DNA of 64,000 nucleotides from positions 1,655,501 to 1,719,500 of the forward strand of contig NZ_JAAMTH010000001.1 of NCBI RefSeq assembly GCF_018283455.1. The letters run 5' to 3'. Made by a program: the position numbers and the translations under genes. Positions 7,792 to 16,824 of this stretch are shown here, one piece after another. The stretch comes from Planococcus sp. MSAK28401 (lineage in GTDB: Bacteria; Bacillota; Bacilli; Bacillales_A; Planococcaceae). Under the pieces are notes generated by a model. The model saw nothing but the letters and a program-made list of their open reading frames with translations, ran no database searches and had not been told where the DNA came from. Within the stretch, counting starts at the first letter, position 1; each line of letters starts with the position of its first letter.

Positions 7792-9432
7792 TTGAAGAAA
7801 AAATATATTGTACCGGTCATTTTATCATCTGCTCTCGTCGCAAGTTCGTTCACAGCCAGCACCACATTAGCAAATGGCCAACAGGGGAATGGAGCTTCAG
7901 ATAAAACATGGAATGAAAATGCCAATGTCCCTGTATTCGTCAAAGAGAAAATCGCTGAGAAGCGGGCTTCCAGTAATGCGTCGAATGCGCTTGATTATCT
8001 AGCGGACAACGAAAATAAGACCGGACTGAAAAACCCAAAGAAAAATTTAAAGCAAAAAGAAATTGAAAAGGATTCGCTCGGCATGACGCATGTCCGCTTT
8101 AACCAAGCAGTCAACGGCGTCCCAGTGGAGGGAGCGGAAGTAGTCGTTCATTACAACGAACAGGATGAATTGGTTTCCGTTAACGGCGGCCATTTCCCTG
8201 AAGCGTCCGCCAGCAGCGTTGACACGACGCCGACTGTGAGCGTCGTCAAGGCCGTTCAAACAGCGAAAGAGGCAGTCGAAGCACCGGAAGAGCTCGAGTA
8301 TGCACCTGAATCGGAAGTCGTCGTCTATCCGTTTGACGGTGAAAACCATCTGGCTTATAAGGTCAATGTCAACTTCCTCGGAGACCAGCCCGGCAACTGG
8401 TTTGTCTTTGTGGATGCGAAAAGCGGTGGAGTGATCGACCAGTATAATGCGATCATGCATGCGGAAGACATTCATCAATCCGTCGGTACCGGCGTACTTG
8501 GCGAGCAGCGCAAGATCCACACGACAAAGAGCAAAGAGGTCAAGGGAGGCACGACTTTCAGCCTCTCCGATGAGTCGCATGACGGCTTGGAAGGCATCTA
8601 TACTTTTGATGCAAACGATGGGGAAATTGTCACGAACCATAGCGCTTCGTGGAAAAATGAATATTTGCGACCGGCCGTCGATGCGCATTATAACTCAGAA
8701 CAAGTGTATGAATATTTCCATGATGAACACGACCGCAACTCGCTCGACGACAACGGAATGGCGATCATTTCCTATGTCCATTACGGCGAAAACTATAATA
8801 ACGCATTCTGGAATGGGCGCCATATGACTTATGGCGACGGCGATGGCTCGTTCATGGTGCCATTATCGGCAGGCTTGGATGTAGCGGCGCATGAAATGAC
8901 GCACGGCGTGATCTCCAATTCGGCGAATCTCCAGTACCGTTTTGAATCTGGCGCGTTGAATGAATCCTTTGCGGATATTTTCGGCGCTTTGGTTGATGAG
9001 GACGATTGGGAAGTCGGGGAAGATATCATGGGCCCTGAGGCTAAAGAAGATGGCCGGGCCTCATTGCGCAGCTTGAGCGATCCAAGCAAATATCCAGTCA
9101 AAGCGGACTATATCCCTTATGGCGACGGGGAAGGCAATTATCCTTCCCATATGGATGAATTCTATGACTTGCCAAGAAGTTTGGATAACGGCGGCGTCCA
9201 TATCAATTCGTCCATCACCAACCATGCCGCTTACTTGATCGGCGAAGAAATCGGCAAGGAAAAACTTGGCCAGATTTTCTACCGCGCATTGACGGTCTAC
9301 TTGACGCCAACTTCCAACTTCAGCGAAGCCCGCAAGCTTATTGTCCAATCAGCGGCTGATATCTATGGAGAAGGCAGTGCGGAAGAGCAAGCCACGGCTA
9401 AAGGATTTGACGATGTAGGCATTAACGAATAA
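7792..9432 (+). CDS. Bacillolysin, M4 neutral metalloprotease (thermolysin family)
   Basis: 546 residues, a full-length secreted zinc protease. In order: signal peptide (about residues 1-27), FTP and PepSY-type propeptide (to about residue 220), then the M4 catalytic domain. The zinc site is H367-E-M-T-H371 with E391 in GALNESFAD, the same 24-residue spacing as thermolysin; NGGVHINSSITNHAAYL carries the conserved catalytic histidine region. The start is TTG 7792 behind GAGGAGG. A clean promoter lies upstream and a strong terminator downstream, so it is a single-gene unit. It acts outside the cell on bulk protein. Confidence 0.97.
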   Translation: MKKKYIVPVILSSALVASSFTASTTLANGQQGNGASDKTWNENANVPVFVKEKIAEKRASSNASNALDYLADNENKTGLKNPKKNLKQKEIEKDSLGMTHVRFNQAVNGVPVEGAEVVVHYNEQDELVSVNGGHFPEASASSVDTTPTVSVVKAVQTAKEAVEAPEELEYAPESEVVVYPFDGENHLAYKVNVNFLGDQPGNWFVFVDAKSGGVIDQYNAIMHAEDIHQSVGTGVLGEQRKIHTTKSKEVKGGTTFSLSDESHDGLEGIYTFDANDGEIVTNHSASWKNEYLRPAVDAHYNSEQVYEYFHDEHDRNSLDDNGMAIISYVHYGENYNNAFWNGRHMTYGDGDGSFMVPLSAGLDVAAHEMTHGVISNSANLQYRFESGALNESFADIFGALVDEDDWEVGEDIMGPEAKEDGRASLRSLSDPSKYPVKADYIPYGDGEGNYPSHMDEFYDLPRSLDNGGVHINSSITNHAAYLIGEEIGKEKLGQIFYRALTVYLTPTSNFSEARKLIVQSAADIYGEGSAEEQATAKGFDDVGINE

Positions 9433-9441
9433 GGATTTTTA

Positions 9442-9487
9442 AACCCGCGAGTTGTTTGTCTTAATAGACAGACGACTCGCGGGTTTT
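9442..9487 (+). terminator. Terminator after bacillolysin
   Basis: AACCCGCGAGT pairs with ACTCGCGGGTT, with a further inner stem (TGTCT/AGACA), followed by T residues. Confidence 0.92.
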
Positions 9488-9658
9488 GGTTTTCAGAGAA
9501 ATTAGTTGAGAAAGGTGCTGGAGCAGTCGTTTATGCAAGAAATCGAGAACCAATTGGACTGAAGAAAAATAAATTTAAAATTAGAACTTTGTGCGGAACC
9601 AATTTTAAAAAATGAGCGTCTTCATATTGTCAGTCTACTACGTTTAGAAGGAGCAACT

Positions 9659-10483
9659 ATGGAGATCATCGAAATATTGAAAGCATTGGTGCTAGGAATA
9701 GTGGAAGGCCTAACCGAGTTTGCACCTATCTCATCAACAGGGCATATGATCATCTTTGATGATTTATGGCTCAACACGGAAGGATTTTTAGGCGGGCCGT
9801 CAGCCAATACCTTCAAAATCGTCATTCAGCTCGGATCTATACTCGCGGTCGTCTTCGTCTTTTGGAAACGTATGCTGAGCCTTGTCGGCTTATACCAACT
9901 AGAGCAAGACACGCCCACGACATTCAATATTTTGCACGTCTTGATCGGCATCATTCCAGCTGGGGTTTTCGGCTTGATGTTTGAAGACTTCATCGATGAG
10001 CACCTATTCAGCATTGAAACCGTGCTGATCGGTTTAGTCATCGGGGCATTCTTCATGATCATCGCTGATAAATTCGGGCCCAAAAAACCGTCGATCAATT
10101 CACTGGACGAAATCAGTTACCTTAAAGCCTTAACCGTGGGCACCGTTCAATGCTTCTCCTTGTGGCCGGGTTTCTCCCGTTCAGGCTCGACCATTTCAGG
10201 CGGCGTGCTGCTCGGGCTGGATCATAGAACCGCAGCGGATTTCACCTTTATCATGGCCGTTCCGATCATGCTCGGAGCTTCGATCGTCTCGCTCGTGAAA
10301 AATTGGGAAGCGATATCATTCGATCATCTCAGCTTCTATGCCGCAGGATTTGCCACTGCTTTTGTATTTGCATTGATTTCCATGAAGTTTTTCTTGAAAT
10401 TAATCTCACGCATCAAACTGGTGCCCTTCGCCATTTACCGTCTTGTGCTCGCCAGTGTTTTGGCGTTCATTGTGTTTCTTTGA
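9659..10483 (+). CDS. uppP: Undecaprenyl-diphosphatase UppP (BacA)
   Basis: 274 residues, an integral membrane enzyme that removes one phosphate from undecaprenyl diphosphate to recycle the carrier lipid for peptidoglycan and teichoic acid synthesis; it also confers bacitracin tolerance. EGLTEFAPISSTGHM is the first conserved box (usually EGLTEFLPVSSTGH) and PGFSRSGSTISGGVLLG the second. Seven to eight hydrophobic segments are present. AGAAGGAG precedes ATG 9659. It is flanked by terminators and is monocistronic. Confidence 0.96.
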   Translation: MEIIEILKALVLGIVEGLTEFAPISSTGHMIIFDDLWLNTEGFLGGPSANTFKIVIQLGSILAVVFVFWKRMLSLVGLYQLEQDTPTTFNILHVLIGIIPAGVFGLMFEDFIDEHLFSIETVLIGLVIGAFFMIIADKFGPKKPSINSLDEISYLKALTVGTVQCFSLWPGFSRSGSTISGGVLLGLDHRTAADFTFIMAVPIMLGASIVSLVKNWEAISFDHLSFYAAGFATAFVFALISMKFFLKLISRIKLVPFAIYRLVLASVLAFIVFL

Positions 10484-10544
10484 CCAACAGTGCGATGGCA
10501 TTGGAATAAATAGATGTAGTTGAATATAGATAGAACCAGTAACG

Positions 10545-10581
10545 AAAAAGAATTTCTTATGAGATTCTTTTTTTTTTTTTT
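10545..10581 (+). terminator. Terminator after uppP
   Basis: AAAGAATTTC and GAGATTCTTT form a hairpin, followed by about 14 T residues. Confidence 0.85.
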
Positions 10582-10796
10582 GAAGTATGCTGCTGCGTGT
10601 TTAAGCAAAAACAAGTTCCCAGACAAACCTGCTTTTTCACACGGCAATTCAAAAGATTACAGCTAATATTTTCTAATTTGATTCGAAGTCGAAGTTGCAA
10701 ATAAATAGAAAAACCAGACCTATGAATGAATTTAAATTGAAAATTTTAGGATATACTAATTTTAACTAGATAACTGGAATAGGAAGGATGGAGAAC

Positions 10797-11621
10797 ATGA
10801 ACAAGTTTATTTGCAATACATGCGGCGTACAAACCGAAAGTGCTGGGGCAGCACCTGAGCATTGTTCGATCTGTATAGAAGAGCGGCAATACGTCAGTAC
10901 AAAAGGGCAAAGTTGGACGACTTTGGAAGAGATGGTTCAATCCGCTGCTTATCAGAATGAGATTACGTCAGAAGAACAAGGGCTCTCGAGTATAACGACT
11001 GTGCCAAGTTTTGCGATTGGTCAAACGGCGTATTTGGTTCAAGGGGAGAACTTCAATATCCTGTGGGATTGTTTAACATATCTCGACGCTCCAACTATTG
11101 AAAAAATTAAAGCTCTGGGAGGAATCGATGCCATTGCCTTGTCCCATCCCCATTATTATTCGACACAAGTAGAATGGGCTGAAACCTTCGATGCCGCAAT
11201 CTACATTCACGAAGATGATAAGCAATGGGTAACCCGGCCAAGTGAGCGCATTATCTTTTGGTCAGGCGAAACACTCGAAGTTGCGGCAGGGTTCACGCTG
11301 CACCGGATCGGCGGCCATTTCAAAGGCGCAGCCATCCTGGAATGGAAAGATGGTAATGCCGGCAAAGGTGTATTACTGACAGGTGATATCGTCCGCGTCG
11401 TGGCAGACCGCGAGTGGGTCAGTTTTATGTATAGCTACCCGAACTTCATTCCGTTGCCAGGATCTACCGTCGAAAGAATGGCGGCCCAATTAAATGAAAT
11501 CCGCTTTGACAGAGTGTATGATGCGTTCCATCGAACCGTAGTGAAGGATGCGGGAGAAGCCGTGCAAAGATCAGCTAAACGGTATGTGGATGCGTTGAAT
11601 GGCGTACTTTTCAAGACCTGA
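10797..11621 (+). CDS. MBL-fold metallohydrolase with N-terminal zinc-ribbon-like segment
   Basis: 274 residues. The N-terminus FICNTCGVQ plus PEHCSIC gives two CxxC pairs, likely a small zinc ribbon. The rest is a degenerate metallo-beta-lactamase fold: ALSHPHYYSTQVEWAE stands in the HxHxDH position with HPHYYS, and HRIGGHFKG and LLTGDIV occupy the later ligand positions. I chose ATG 10797, which lies at good distance from AGGAAGGA (10781-10788); the ATG at 10788 overlaps that site. The natural substrate is unknown. Confidence 0.85.
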   Translation: MNKFICNTCGVQTESAGAAPEHCSICIEERQYVSTKGQSWTTLEEMVQSAAYQNEITSEEQGLSSITTVPSFAIGQTAYLVQGENFNILWDCLTYLDAPTIEKIKALGGIDAIALSHPHYYSTQVEWAETFDAAIYIHEDDKQWVTRPSERIIFWSGETLEVAAGFTLHRIGGHFKGAAILEWKDGNAGKGVLLTGDIVRVVADREWVSFMYSYPNFIPLPGSTVERMAAQLNEIRFDRVYDAFHRTVVKDAGEAVQRSAKRYVDALNGVLFKT

Positions 11622-11692
11622 TGTAAGGCTTGTGTTTTATCTAAATTAATAAACCAGACATTAGAATAAACCAAATTAAAAAGGAGAAAAAA

Positions 11693-12169
11693 ATGCATCA
11701 ATCATTCTATCTTAAGAAACCGAGTACTTTTACATTCGATAAGAACTATAAAGTGTTTATTAAAGAAGGGAAGCTTTTCTTCTTTAAAATTGACTATAAA
11801 TTCGATGAGGACAATGACGTTTGGTTTTCCTATTCGGGTTTGATTTACATGTTGCGTGATATGATTTACAAAAAATCAGCTAAGCGCAGCGAAAACAAGA
11901 TTGACCAGGCAGTTCAAAACAATCAAATAGAACTACTAAAGCATAAAAATAATTTTCAACTCAATATAGTTGATATCAAAAGAGTCGAAGTAAATGAAAA
12001 ACCCACTTCTCATTCATTTTTGCAGGATAACGGGACATTGTTGTTTATTTTAGATGACAATAAGCGTTATCGGTTTATTATGCCTTCGAGTATATCGAGA
12101 GAACTTATCATGAATTTACTGGAAGAGGCAGGGGTTTCACTCGAAATTCAACACCTTAATAAGTATTAA
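11693..12169 (+). CDS. Hypothetical protein, possibly PH-like
   Basis: 158 residues, soluble, lysine-rich, with no family I recognise. The alternating beta-strand text at the N-terminus (FTFDKNYKVFIKEGKLFFFKIDYKF split by turns) and the C-terminal LLFILDDNKRYRFIMPS plus a final helix would fit a PH-like membrane-associated domain, but this is only a guess. AAAAAGGAG precedes ATG 11693. The gene at 12257 follows closely. Confidence 0.75.
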   Translation: MHQSFYLKKPSTFTFDKNYKVFIKEGKLFFFKIDYKFDEDNDVWFSYSGLIYMLRDMIYKKSAKRSENKIDQAVQNNQIELLKHKNNFQLNIVDIKRVEVNEKPTSHSFLQDNGTLLFILDDNKRYRFIMPSSISRELIMNLLEEAGVSLEIQHLNKY

Positions 12170-12256
12170 CAGGAATTTTTAAAAGATATGATTAAATTGC
12201 CACCACCACAAAATCTACTTGATTTCTGTACGGATTTGTTTAAAAGGAGGAATTCT

Positions 12257-12538
12257 GTGCCAAGAACTAATATGGGCAAAATCTCTTTTGCCGTGCTTTT
12301 GATTCTCATCATTCAAATCATCTCGATCGTAAACATGTTGTTCATCAATGGCTTAGGGGCTTTAACGATTATTTTGTATTCATTTGTTACCGCACCTCTC
12401 GGACTGCTTTTTGGAATAAGCGGCATAGTAAAAGAATCCGGCAGAAGCCTCATCGTACCTTGGGTGACCACAATTGTTAGCGTCATTTTACTCGCGCTAT
12501 TTTTGATTACTTTATTTGGATTCTCTTTTGGTGATTAG
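12257..12538 (+). CDS. Small membrane protein
   Basis: 93 residues with three hydrophobic helices (FAVLLILIIQIISIVNML, LTIILYSFVTAPLGLLFG, IVPWVTTIVSVILLALFL). The start is GTG 12257, behind AAAAGGAGG (12242-12250). The open frame continues upstream to an ATG at 12188, which has no ribosome binding site. Family unknown. Confidence 0.7.
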   Translation: MPRTNMGKISFAVLLILIIQIISIVNMLFINGLGALTIILYSFVTAPLGLLFGISGIVKESGRSLIVPWVTTIVSVILLALFLITLFGFSFGD

Positions 12539-12772
12539 ATGCTCAAGGTCATTAGTGAAACTTTTCTATATCAATCAATGTGTAGATAGAAACAAGTCAT
12601 TTAGACTCAATTTAGGGTTTACATGAAGATCATTGTAACTAGTAATGAAATATTTTCTAATAAATATTTACTTTCCAAATACTAGTGGTATTCTATTAAT
12701 AGCTAAAATAGTAAACGAATTCCTTAAATAAATTCAATTTTAGTTGCAGTCTATTTAGGGAGCGAAGGCCGG
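12539..12772. other. AT-rich intergenic region, nothing recognised
   Basis: I see no gene, strong hairpin or clear repeat here. It probably contains the promoter of the short gene at 12773. Confidence 0.5.
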
Positions 12773-12910
12773 GTGTCTCGAGAAAGCGTGAAGTTGATTT
12801 TATCCGTTGTTGTCATCATTTTAGTTGTGGGGCTTGGCATTTACCTCCAGAAAGTGGATGCTCCTATGTATGGCATTCCGGGTCTTCTAGAGTCTGTAAT
12901 CAAGAACTGA
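12773..12910 (+). CDS. Small single-pass membrane peptide (45 aa)
   Basis: A GTG-started frame of 45 codons reads MSRESVKLILSVVVIILVVG, then LGIYLQKVDAPMYGIPGLLE and SVIKN. It has one membrane helix (about residues 7-24) and a short conserved-looking tail. GGGAGCGAAGG (12759-12769) could serve as a weak ribosome binding site. A clean terminator directly follows, which supports a real expressed gene. Too short for confident family assignment. Confidence 0.5.
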   Translation: MSRESVKLILSVVVIILVVGLGIYLQKVDAPMYGIPGLLESVIKN

Positions 12911-12923
12911 AGCATTAAGCTGC

Positions 12924-12968
12924 AAACTCATTTCATTAGATTTCATAACTGATGAAATGAGTTTTTTT
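12924..12968 (+). terminator. Terminator after the 45-aa peptide gene
   Basis: AAACTCATTTCAT pairs with ATGAAATGAGTTT, followed by T residues. Confidence 0.85.
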
Positions 12969-12975
12969 ATTGCAG

Positions 12976-13296
12976 CTTACCTATATCGTACTCAGTTTCA
13001 GTGAACTGAAATTGTCTCAGGAAGAACTGCAGAACCTAATTGATCCCGCGGCCCCGCTCCAGCTTATTAACGAAGGAGAAGATAGTGCTTATGTTGTTTA
13101 TTAGTTTGAAGCGGTCGTGACTGCCGATATTGAAGAAGATGGGGAAACGATAGAAGTGAATTTGAATGTGGCTGAAGAAGGGGAGAACTGATCTGAGCAA
13201 ACCATCTACAAATTAACCCTCGATGAAGATCACGAAATCATTGAGGTTTTTGTAAATGATGAAGCTACACCGATTGATGTGGCCTCAGGGATTTAA
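12976..13296 (+). pseudogene. Decayed gene for an acidic, probably exported protein
   Basis: One reading frame runs through this stretch with sensible protein text (ELKLSQEELQNLIDP, VVTADIEEDGETIEVNLN, TIYKLTLDEDHEIIEVFVN) but is broken by TAG at 13102-13104 and TGA at 13189-13191. It ends at TAA 13294-13296. The beginning is missing: it emerges straight from the terminator of the gene before. The two halves look like one acidic beta-rich domain. Original function unknown; it lies just before a lipoprotein gene. Confidence 0.6.
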
Positions 13297-13371
13297 CACA
13301 ATTCACGCCATCATGTTATCGCAGAAGTGGAACTGTTTTGGAAGCCATATTGGGGGAGGCTAAAAACGCAA

Positions 13372-14115
13372 ATGATGAAACCATTCGTACCTGTTATGTC
13401 GATAATGATGAGCATCTTCCTATGCAGTGGCTGTTCTAGTGCTCCGGACGGATTAGAAGAAGTAGAGGGGACAGGGCTGACTTTCAGCGAAAATTTCAAC
13501 GTTTATGACGGGTTGAATGAGAGAGAACATGTGGAGTTTTATAAACCTGCAGAAGCACAACCATTGCCTCCTTCGATTTTAGGTGAACATCACCTGCTCG
13601 AAAAGGGGATCGATTCTGATTTGCTCCCTTTTGAAGTAGATGAGGAAAATGCGTATGTAGTCACTTCCGAAGACCGAACCGGAAAAGTGACTCATCAAGT
13701 CCAGTTAAGCTATCTTGGGCAATCGGAGGAGGGCATTGTAGATGAGTTTTTCATCATCTCGATAACTGAAATGGAGAAAAATCCGGTCGAGAATTATGAA
13801 GTTGCAGAAGCAACCGATTCGGTTGGAAATAAATTTGAAAAACAGAAGTTAATTGGGGAGGATTCCATTTTCCAGCAAGTGCTAACCACAAATAGTGCTT
13901 TATTGTACCGGTATTATGAATATGATGCAGCGGAAGAAAAATTGAATGTGGTCGGTACCGCCGCTAACGAATTTTATTCGTATCACGATGGATTCGTTTA
14001 CCACGTTGGATATTTAATTGATCGACAAAAGAATACTGAGAAGGTACAAGACAATATGCTCAACTTGACGCGTACTATTATTTTGGGGAAAGATCTCGTA
14101 CATCAAGGAAGATGA
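13372..14115 (+). CDS. Lipoprotein of unknown function
   Basis: 247 residues. The N-terminus MMKPFVPVMSIMMSIF and lipobox LCSGC predict a lipid-anchored surface protein. The mature part is acidic, with no family I recognise. ATG 13372 follows GGGGGAGG (13351-13358); the open frame extends to a GTG at 13327, but that would bury the signal peptide. The next gene, a membrane protein, starts 26 bases after the stop, so they likely form an operon. Confidence 0.82.
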   Translation: MMKPFVPVMSIMMSIFLCSGCSSAPDGLEEVEGTGLTFSENFNVYDGLNEREHVEFYKPAEAQPLPPSILGEHHLLEKGIDSDLLPFEVDEENAYVVTSEDRTGKVTHQVQLSYLGQSEEGIVDEFFIISITEMEKNPVENYEVAEATDSVGNKFEKQKLIGEDSIFQQVLTTNSALLYRYYEYDAAEEKLNVVGTAANEFYSYHDGFVYHVGYLIDRQKNTEKVQDNMLNLTRTIILGKDLVHQGR

Positions 14116-14140
14116 CCATGACTAAAAGAGAGGAAAAACC

Positions 14141-14794
14141 ATGATTAAAAATAAAGCGGCATTCGTTGGTTCGTTTATTATATTCGCTATTTGCATGTAC
14201 TTATTTTTTCCGTTTTCAAATACAGCGATAAAAGAGGCTCAATTTGTCTTTATGTCGTTTCCCATTCAAGATCAAGAAGGATATAACTTGTTGGGAATCA
14301 TAGGGTCTATCATGTTTATTGGCGCTATCATTTTGTTGTTCAATAGCCTGGAAAAATATCGATTTCGGATAGTGGTCGCAGTCGTTATTGTCTATATGTT
14401 TTTACCGAATCTATTGATTGCGACATACCAGGAAACTCTAGCAAACGGCATTGCAGCCATCTCTTATGACGGAAATGGCCAGTGCGACTTTGTCACGATG
14501 GATGATTGCATGGACGCCGAATGCAATCTGGTATTACATAATCGCAGTGATGAGGCTGTGACAGTGGAATTGGAATTTATCGATTCGTTGTTTATGGAAG
14601 AAGAAGACATGCGGATGGAGTCGCTTATGAACTTGGCGGGTCCATACACGATTACTTTGGCGCCCAATAGTCAAAAGCATATTCATCTAGAAGAATTACT
14701 CGACTTGTCGAACGTTCCCAACCATATCGACTCAGGGACGTCATTCAGTATCCACATTAAACTGATAGACGGTAATGAAACACGGATTTTGTAA
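14141..14794 (+). CDS. Membrane protein with extracytoplasmic domain
   Basis: 217 residues with three N-terminal hydrophobic segments (about residues 5-24, 46-66, 72-90), then an outer domain with four cysteines (CDFVTMDDCMDAEC) that may form disulfides, and an Ig-like beta pattern (LVLHNRSDEAVTVELEFID). AGAGAGGAAA precedes ATG 14141. No known family recognised. Confidence 0.8.
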   Translation: MIKNKAAFVGSFIIFAICMYLFFPFSNTAIKEAQFVFMSFPIQDQEGYNLLGIIGSIMFIGAIILLFNSLEKYRFRIVVAVVIVYMFLPNLLIATYQETLANGIAAISYDGNGQCDFVTMDDCMDAECNLVLHNRSDEAVTVELEFIDSLFMEEEDMRMESLMNLAGPYTITLAPNSQKHIHLEELLDLSNVPNHIDSGTSFSIHIKLIDGNETRIL

Positions 14795-14818
14795 TTTCTA
14801 AAAGAGCTCTTCTAATCT

Positions 14819-15604
14819 CTAGTGTTGTACTGATAAGGCTGACAAGTGCTTCATAATCTCATAGTTTACATCCTTAGGATTGTCGAGATTTGTTGCATGG
14901 TGCGCATTTTTTATATAAATCATTTTAGAGTGAGGAATACGGTTGGCCATTTCTTTCTGTTGTCTTTCAGTCATACTGTCATGATCACCTTGGAGAATGA
15001 GAGTAGGACAATTTATTTTACTTAAATCCTTTCCGCTTTCCATTTTTGAAACCGAGTCCCATATACGTATCCAGTAGTTTAAAGGGATCGAACTAACGGT
15101 TTCTTTAATATATTGCTTATTATTGTGATTAAATTTTGAAAGAGTTTTTGCTTGAAAGCTAGCCATCATGTACATAGGTATAAATTTACTTGACCATCTA
15201 TTTATAGGTACAAACACTTTTTCAATCCAATTATATGAATTGGTGTAGGGAGTACCAATTAAAATGAGGGATTTCACCAGCTTGGGGTACCTGACCGCAG
15301 TTTGAAGCGAAATATGGCCACCCATAGATAACCCACAAAGGTGCGCTTGCTTTACTCCTAAGTGCTCCAGTAAACCTACTAAATCTTTAACAAAATCTTC
15401 GGAGTCTACTTTTCCTTTTGGCAATGAAGATTTCCCATGGCCACGCACATCCCATGTAATAATTTCATAGAATTTTGATAGCTCTTCCACTTGAGGTTGC
15501 CATTGTTGATGGTCCCATGAAGCACCGTGTGTAAAAATAAGCGTTTCACCAGCACCAGAAACTTCATAATGTAATATGGCATTATTTATTTCGATAGTAG
15601 GCAT
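14819..15604 (-). CDS. Alpha/beta hydrolase
   Basis: 261 residues of the alpha/beta-hydrolase fold. HGASWDHQQW is the oxyanion-hole region, ITWDVRGHGKS the strand-turn that follows, and GLSMGG the nucleophile elbow with the catalytic serine. LILQGDHDSM holds the acid and NAHHATN the histidine. ATG 15604 follows GGAAGGATAG on the minus strand; a longer frame to 15640 exists but lacks a site. The small membrane protein gene at 15928-15653 lies 48 bases upstream on the same strand, so the two may be co-transcribed. Confidence 0.92.
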   Translation of the reverse strand: MPTIEINNAILHYEVSGAGETLIFTHGASWDHQQWQPQVEELSKFYEIITWDVRGHGKSSLPKGKVDSEDFVKDLVGLLEHLGVKQAHLCGLSMGGHISLQTAVRYPKLVKSLILIGTPYTNSYNWIEKVFVPINRWSSKFIPMYMMASFQAKTLSKFNHNNKQYIKETVSSIPLNYWIRIWDSVSKMESGKDLSKINCPTLILQGDHDSMTERQQKEMANRIPHSKMIYIKNAHHATNLDNPKDVNYEIMKHLSALSVQH

Positions 15605-15652
15605 TCTATCCTTCCATTCTCCATTGATTTTGATCTTCATTATATATATAAA

Positions 15653-15928
15653 TTAATGATTTCGTGCTGGTTTCATAGTGTACCCAATGTACAAAAAGAC
15701 GAACCCAGTGATACACGTAGCGGCTCCAAATAACAACCCAGCAGCAGCCGAACCCATTCCAGCGCCTGTTAAAGCACCTACAATACGAGCAAAGAGAAAG
15801 AAGACGACCAAAGGAAGGACAAAAGCGGTAAGAAACCCGGCATTGATCCACTTCTCCCTATTTTTTCCTGCAAACTTATGGACTGCAAAACTTAATAAGG
15901 CAATATAGGCAGCGAGTATGAGATACAT
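15653..15928 (-). CDS. Small membrane protein (91 aa)
   Basis: Starts MYLILAAYIALLSFAVHKFA and has about three hydrophobic helices with a glycine-rich middle (GALTGAGMGSAAAGLLFGAA). AGGAGG lies 7 bases before ATG 15928; the frame extends to 16006 but without a site. Family unknown. It precedes the alpha/beta hydrolase gene. Confidence 0.75.
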   Translation of the reverse strand: MYLILAAYIALLSFAVHKFAGKNREKWINAGFLTAFVLPLVVFFLFARIVGALTGAGMGSAAAGLLFGAATCITGFVFLYIGYTMKPARNH

Positions 15929-16125
15929 TCGATTCCTCCTAATCAGCAGTATTGAAAATCTACTTATATTCTTTATCCAGTAATATACAAAGTATACCAT
16001 TTCCATAAATTAGGTGAAATGAAAAGCGGCATATAAAACCATTCTTTTTGCTATATTCAGCCCTTTTTAAAAATCCGTTTGGTAAAATATAGATATACAA
16101 GCTATTTTGGTTGTGAGGTGAAACG

Positions 16126-16764
16126 ATGAATATTCTTAGAAATTCCATTTTAATTGTTCTATCGCTGCTTTTGTCCCAAATTTTGATGTATTACATCATT
16201 GATGAAATAATTGTGATATTCACTGTGTCCCCAGCGCCCTATATACTCGGCCGATTCCTGCTGGCTTTCTTCATTTTTATGGGTTTCAAGTTTTTATTGA
16301 AAGAATATGAAGTCGATCCGATCTATATAGATTTGACGTTGGTCCTTTACTTAATCTTTTTGTTCTCTGCGACTCTTTATAGAGGAGATGGAAAAACAAG
16401 CGATTATAACCTGATGCCGTTTGACTTTTTAAACTATATTTCTGAGGTCAATCTCTCAACATTTATCGCGGCTTTGCTGATTAATATGATGCTCTTTGTA
16501 CCTGGAGGAGCTTATTTATACATAAAGAGAATCAAGTTTGCTTATTCGTGGCAGATTCTTCTCTCTAGCAGTCTGGTGATAGAATTGCTGCAGTTTTTCA
16601 CTAAGCGCGGATCGTTTGATATTGATGATTTACTATTAAATACGGCTGGTGGTTGTTTAGGCTTTCTATTGGCAAAATTTGTCCATATACGAATCACACA
16701 AGAAAAACAAACAACAGCTTCAAAACTGTCTCATCGGAACAAATACAAGTCCGAATTCAAATAA
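16126..16764 (+). CDS. VanZ-like family protein
   Basis: 212 residues with five to six membrane helices. YNLMPFDFLNYI, MMLFVPGGAYLY, and ELLQFFTKRGSFDIDDLLLN followed by GGCLGF are the standard conserved stations of VanZ-like proteins (NL.PF, N..LFVPfG, E..Q....R..DIDDl..N..G). Some members give teicoplanin resistance; most have unknown envelope roles. GTGAGGTG precedes ATG 16126. Confidence 0.92.
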   Translation: MNILRNSILIVLSLLLSQILMYYIIDEIIVIFTVSPAPYILGRFLLAFFIFMGFKFLLKEYEVDPIYIDLTLVLYLIFLFSATLYRGDGKTSDYNLMPFDFLNYISEVNLSTFIAALLINMMLFVPGGAYLYIKRIKFAYSWQILLSSSLVIELLQFFTKRGSFDIDDLLLNTAGGCLGFLLAKFVHIRITQEKQTTASKLSHRNKYKSEFK

Positions 16765-16765
16765 A

Positions 16766-16803
16766 AGAAGGGTCAATTATCAACGGATAATTGACCCTTC
16801 TTT
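16766..16803. terminator. Bidirectional terminator between VanZ and the 5'-nucleotidase
   Basis: A perfect 16-bp stem (AGAAGGGTCAATTATC and complement), 4-base loop, with T residues on the plus side and A residues on the left arm, serving both convergent genes. Confidence 0.88.
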
Positions 16804-16824
16804 GTTGTTCCTGCAGTCGCTGTC

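Noticed and set aside
8047-8688. 213-codon minus-strand frame inside the bacillolysin gene
   Set aside because: It lies entirely within a clear M4 protease gene, has unusual composition and no site for ribosome binding. It is a shadow of GC-biased third positions.
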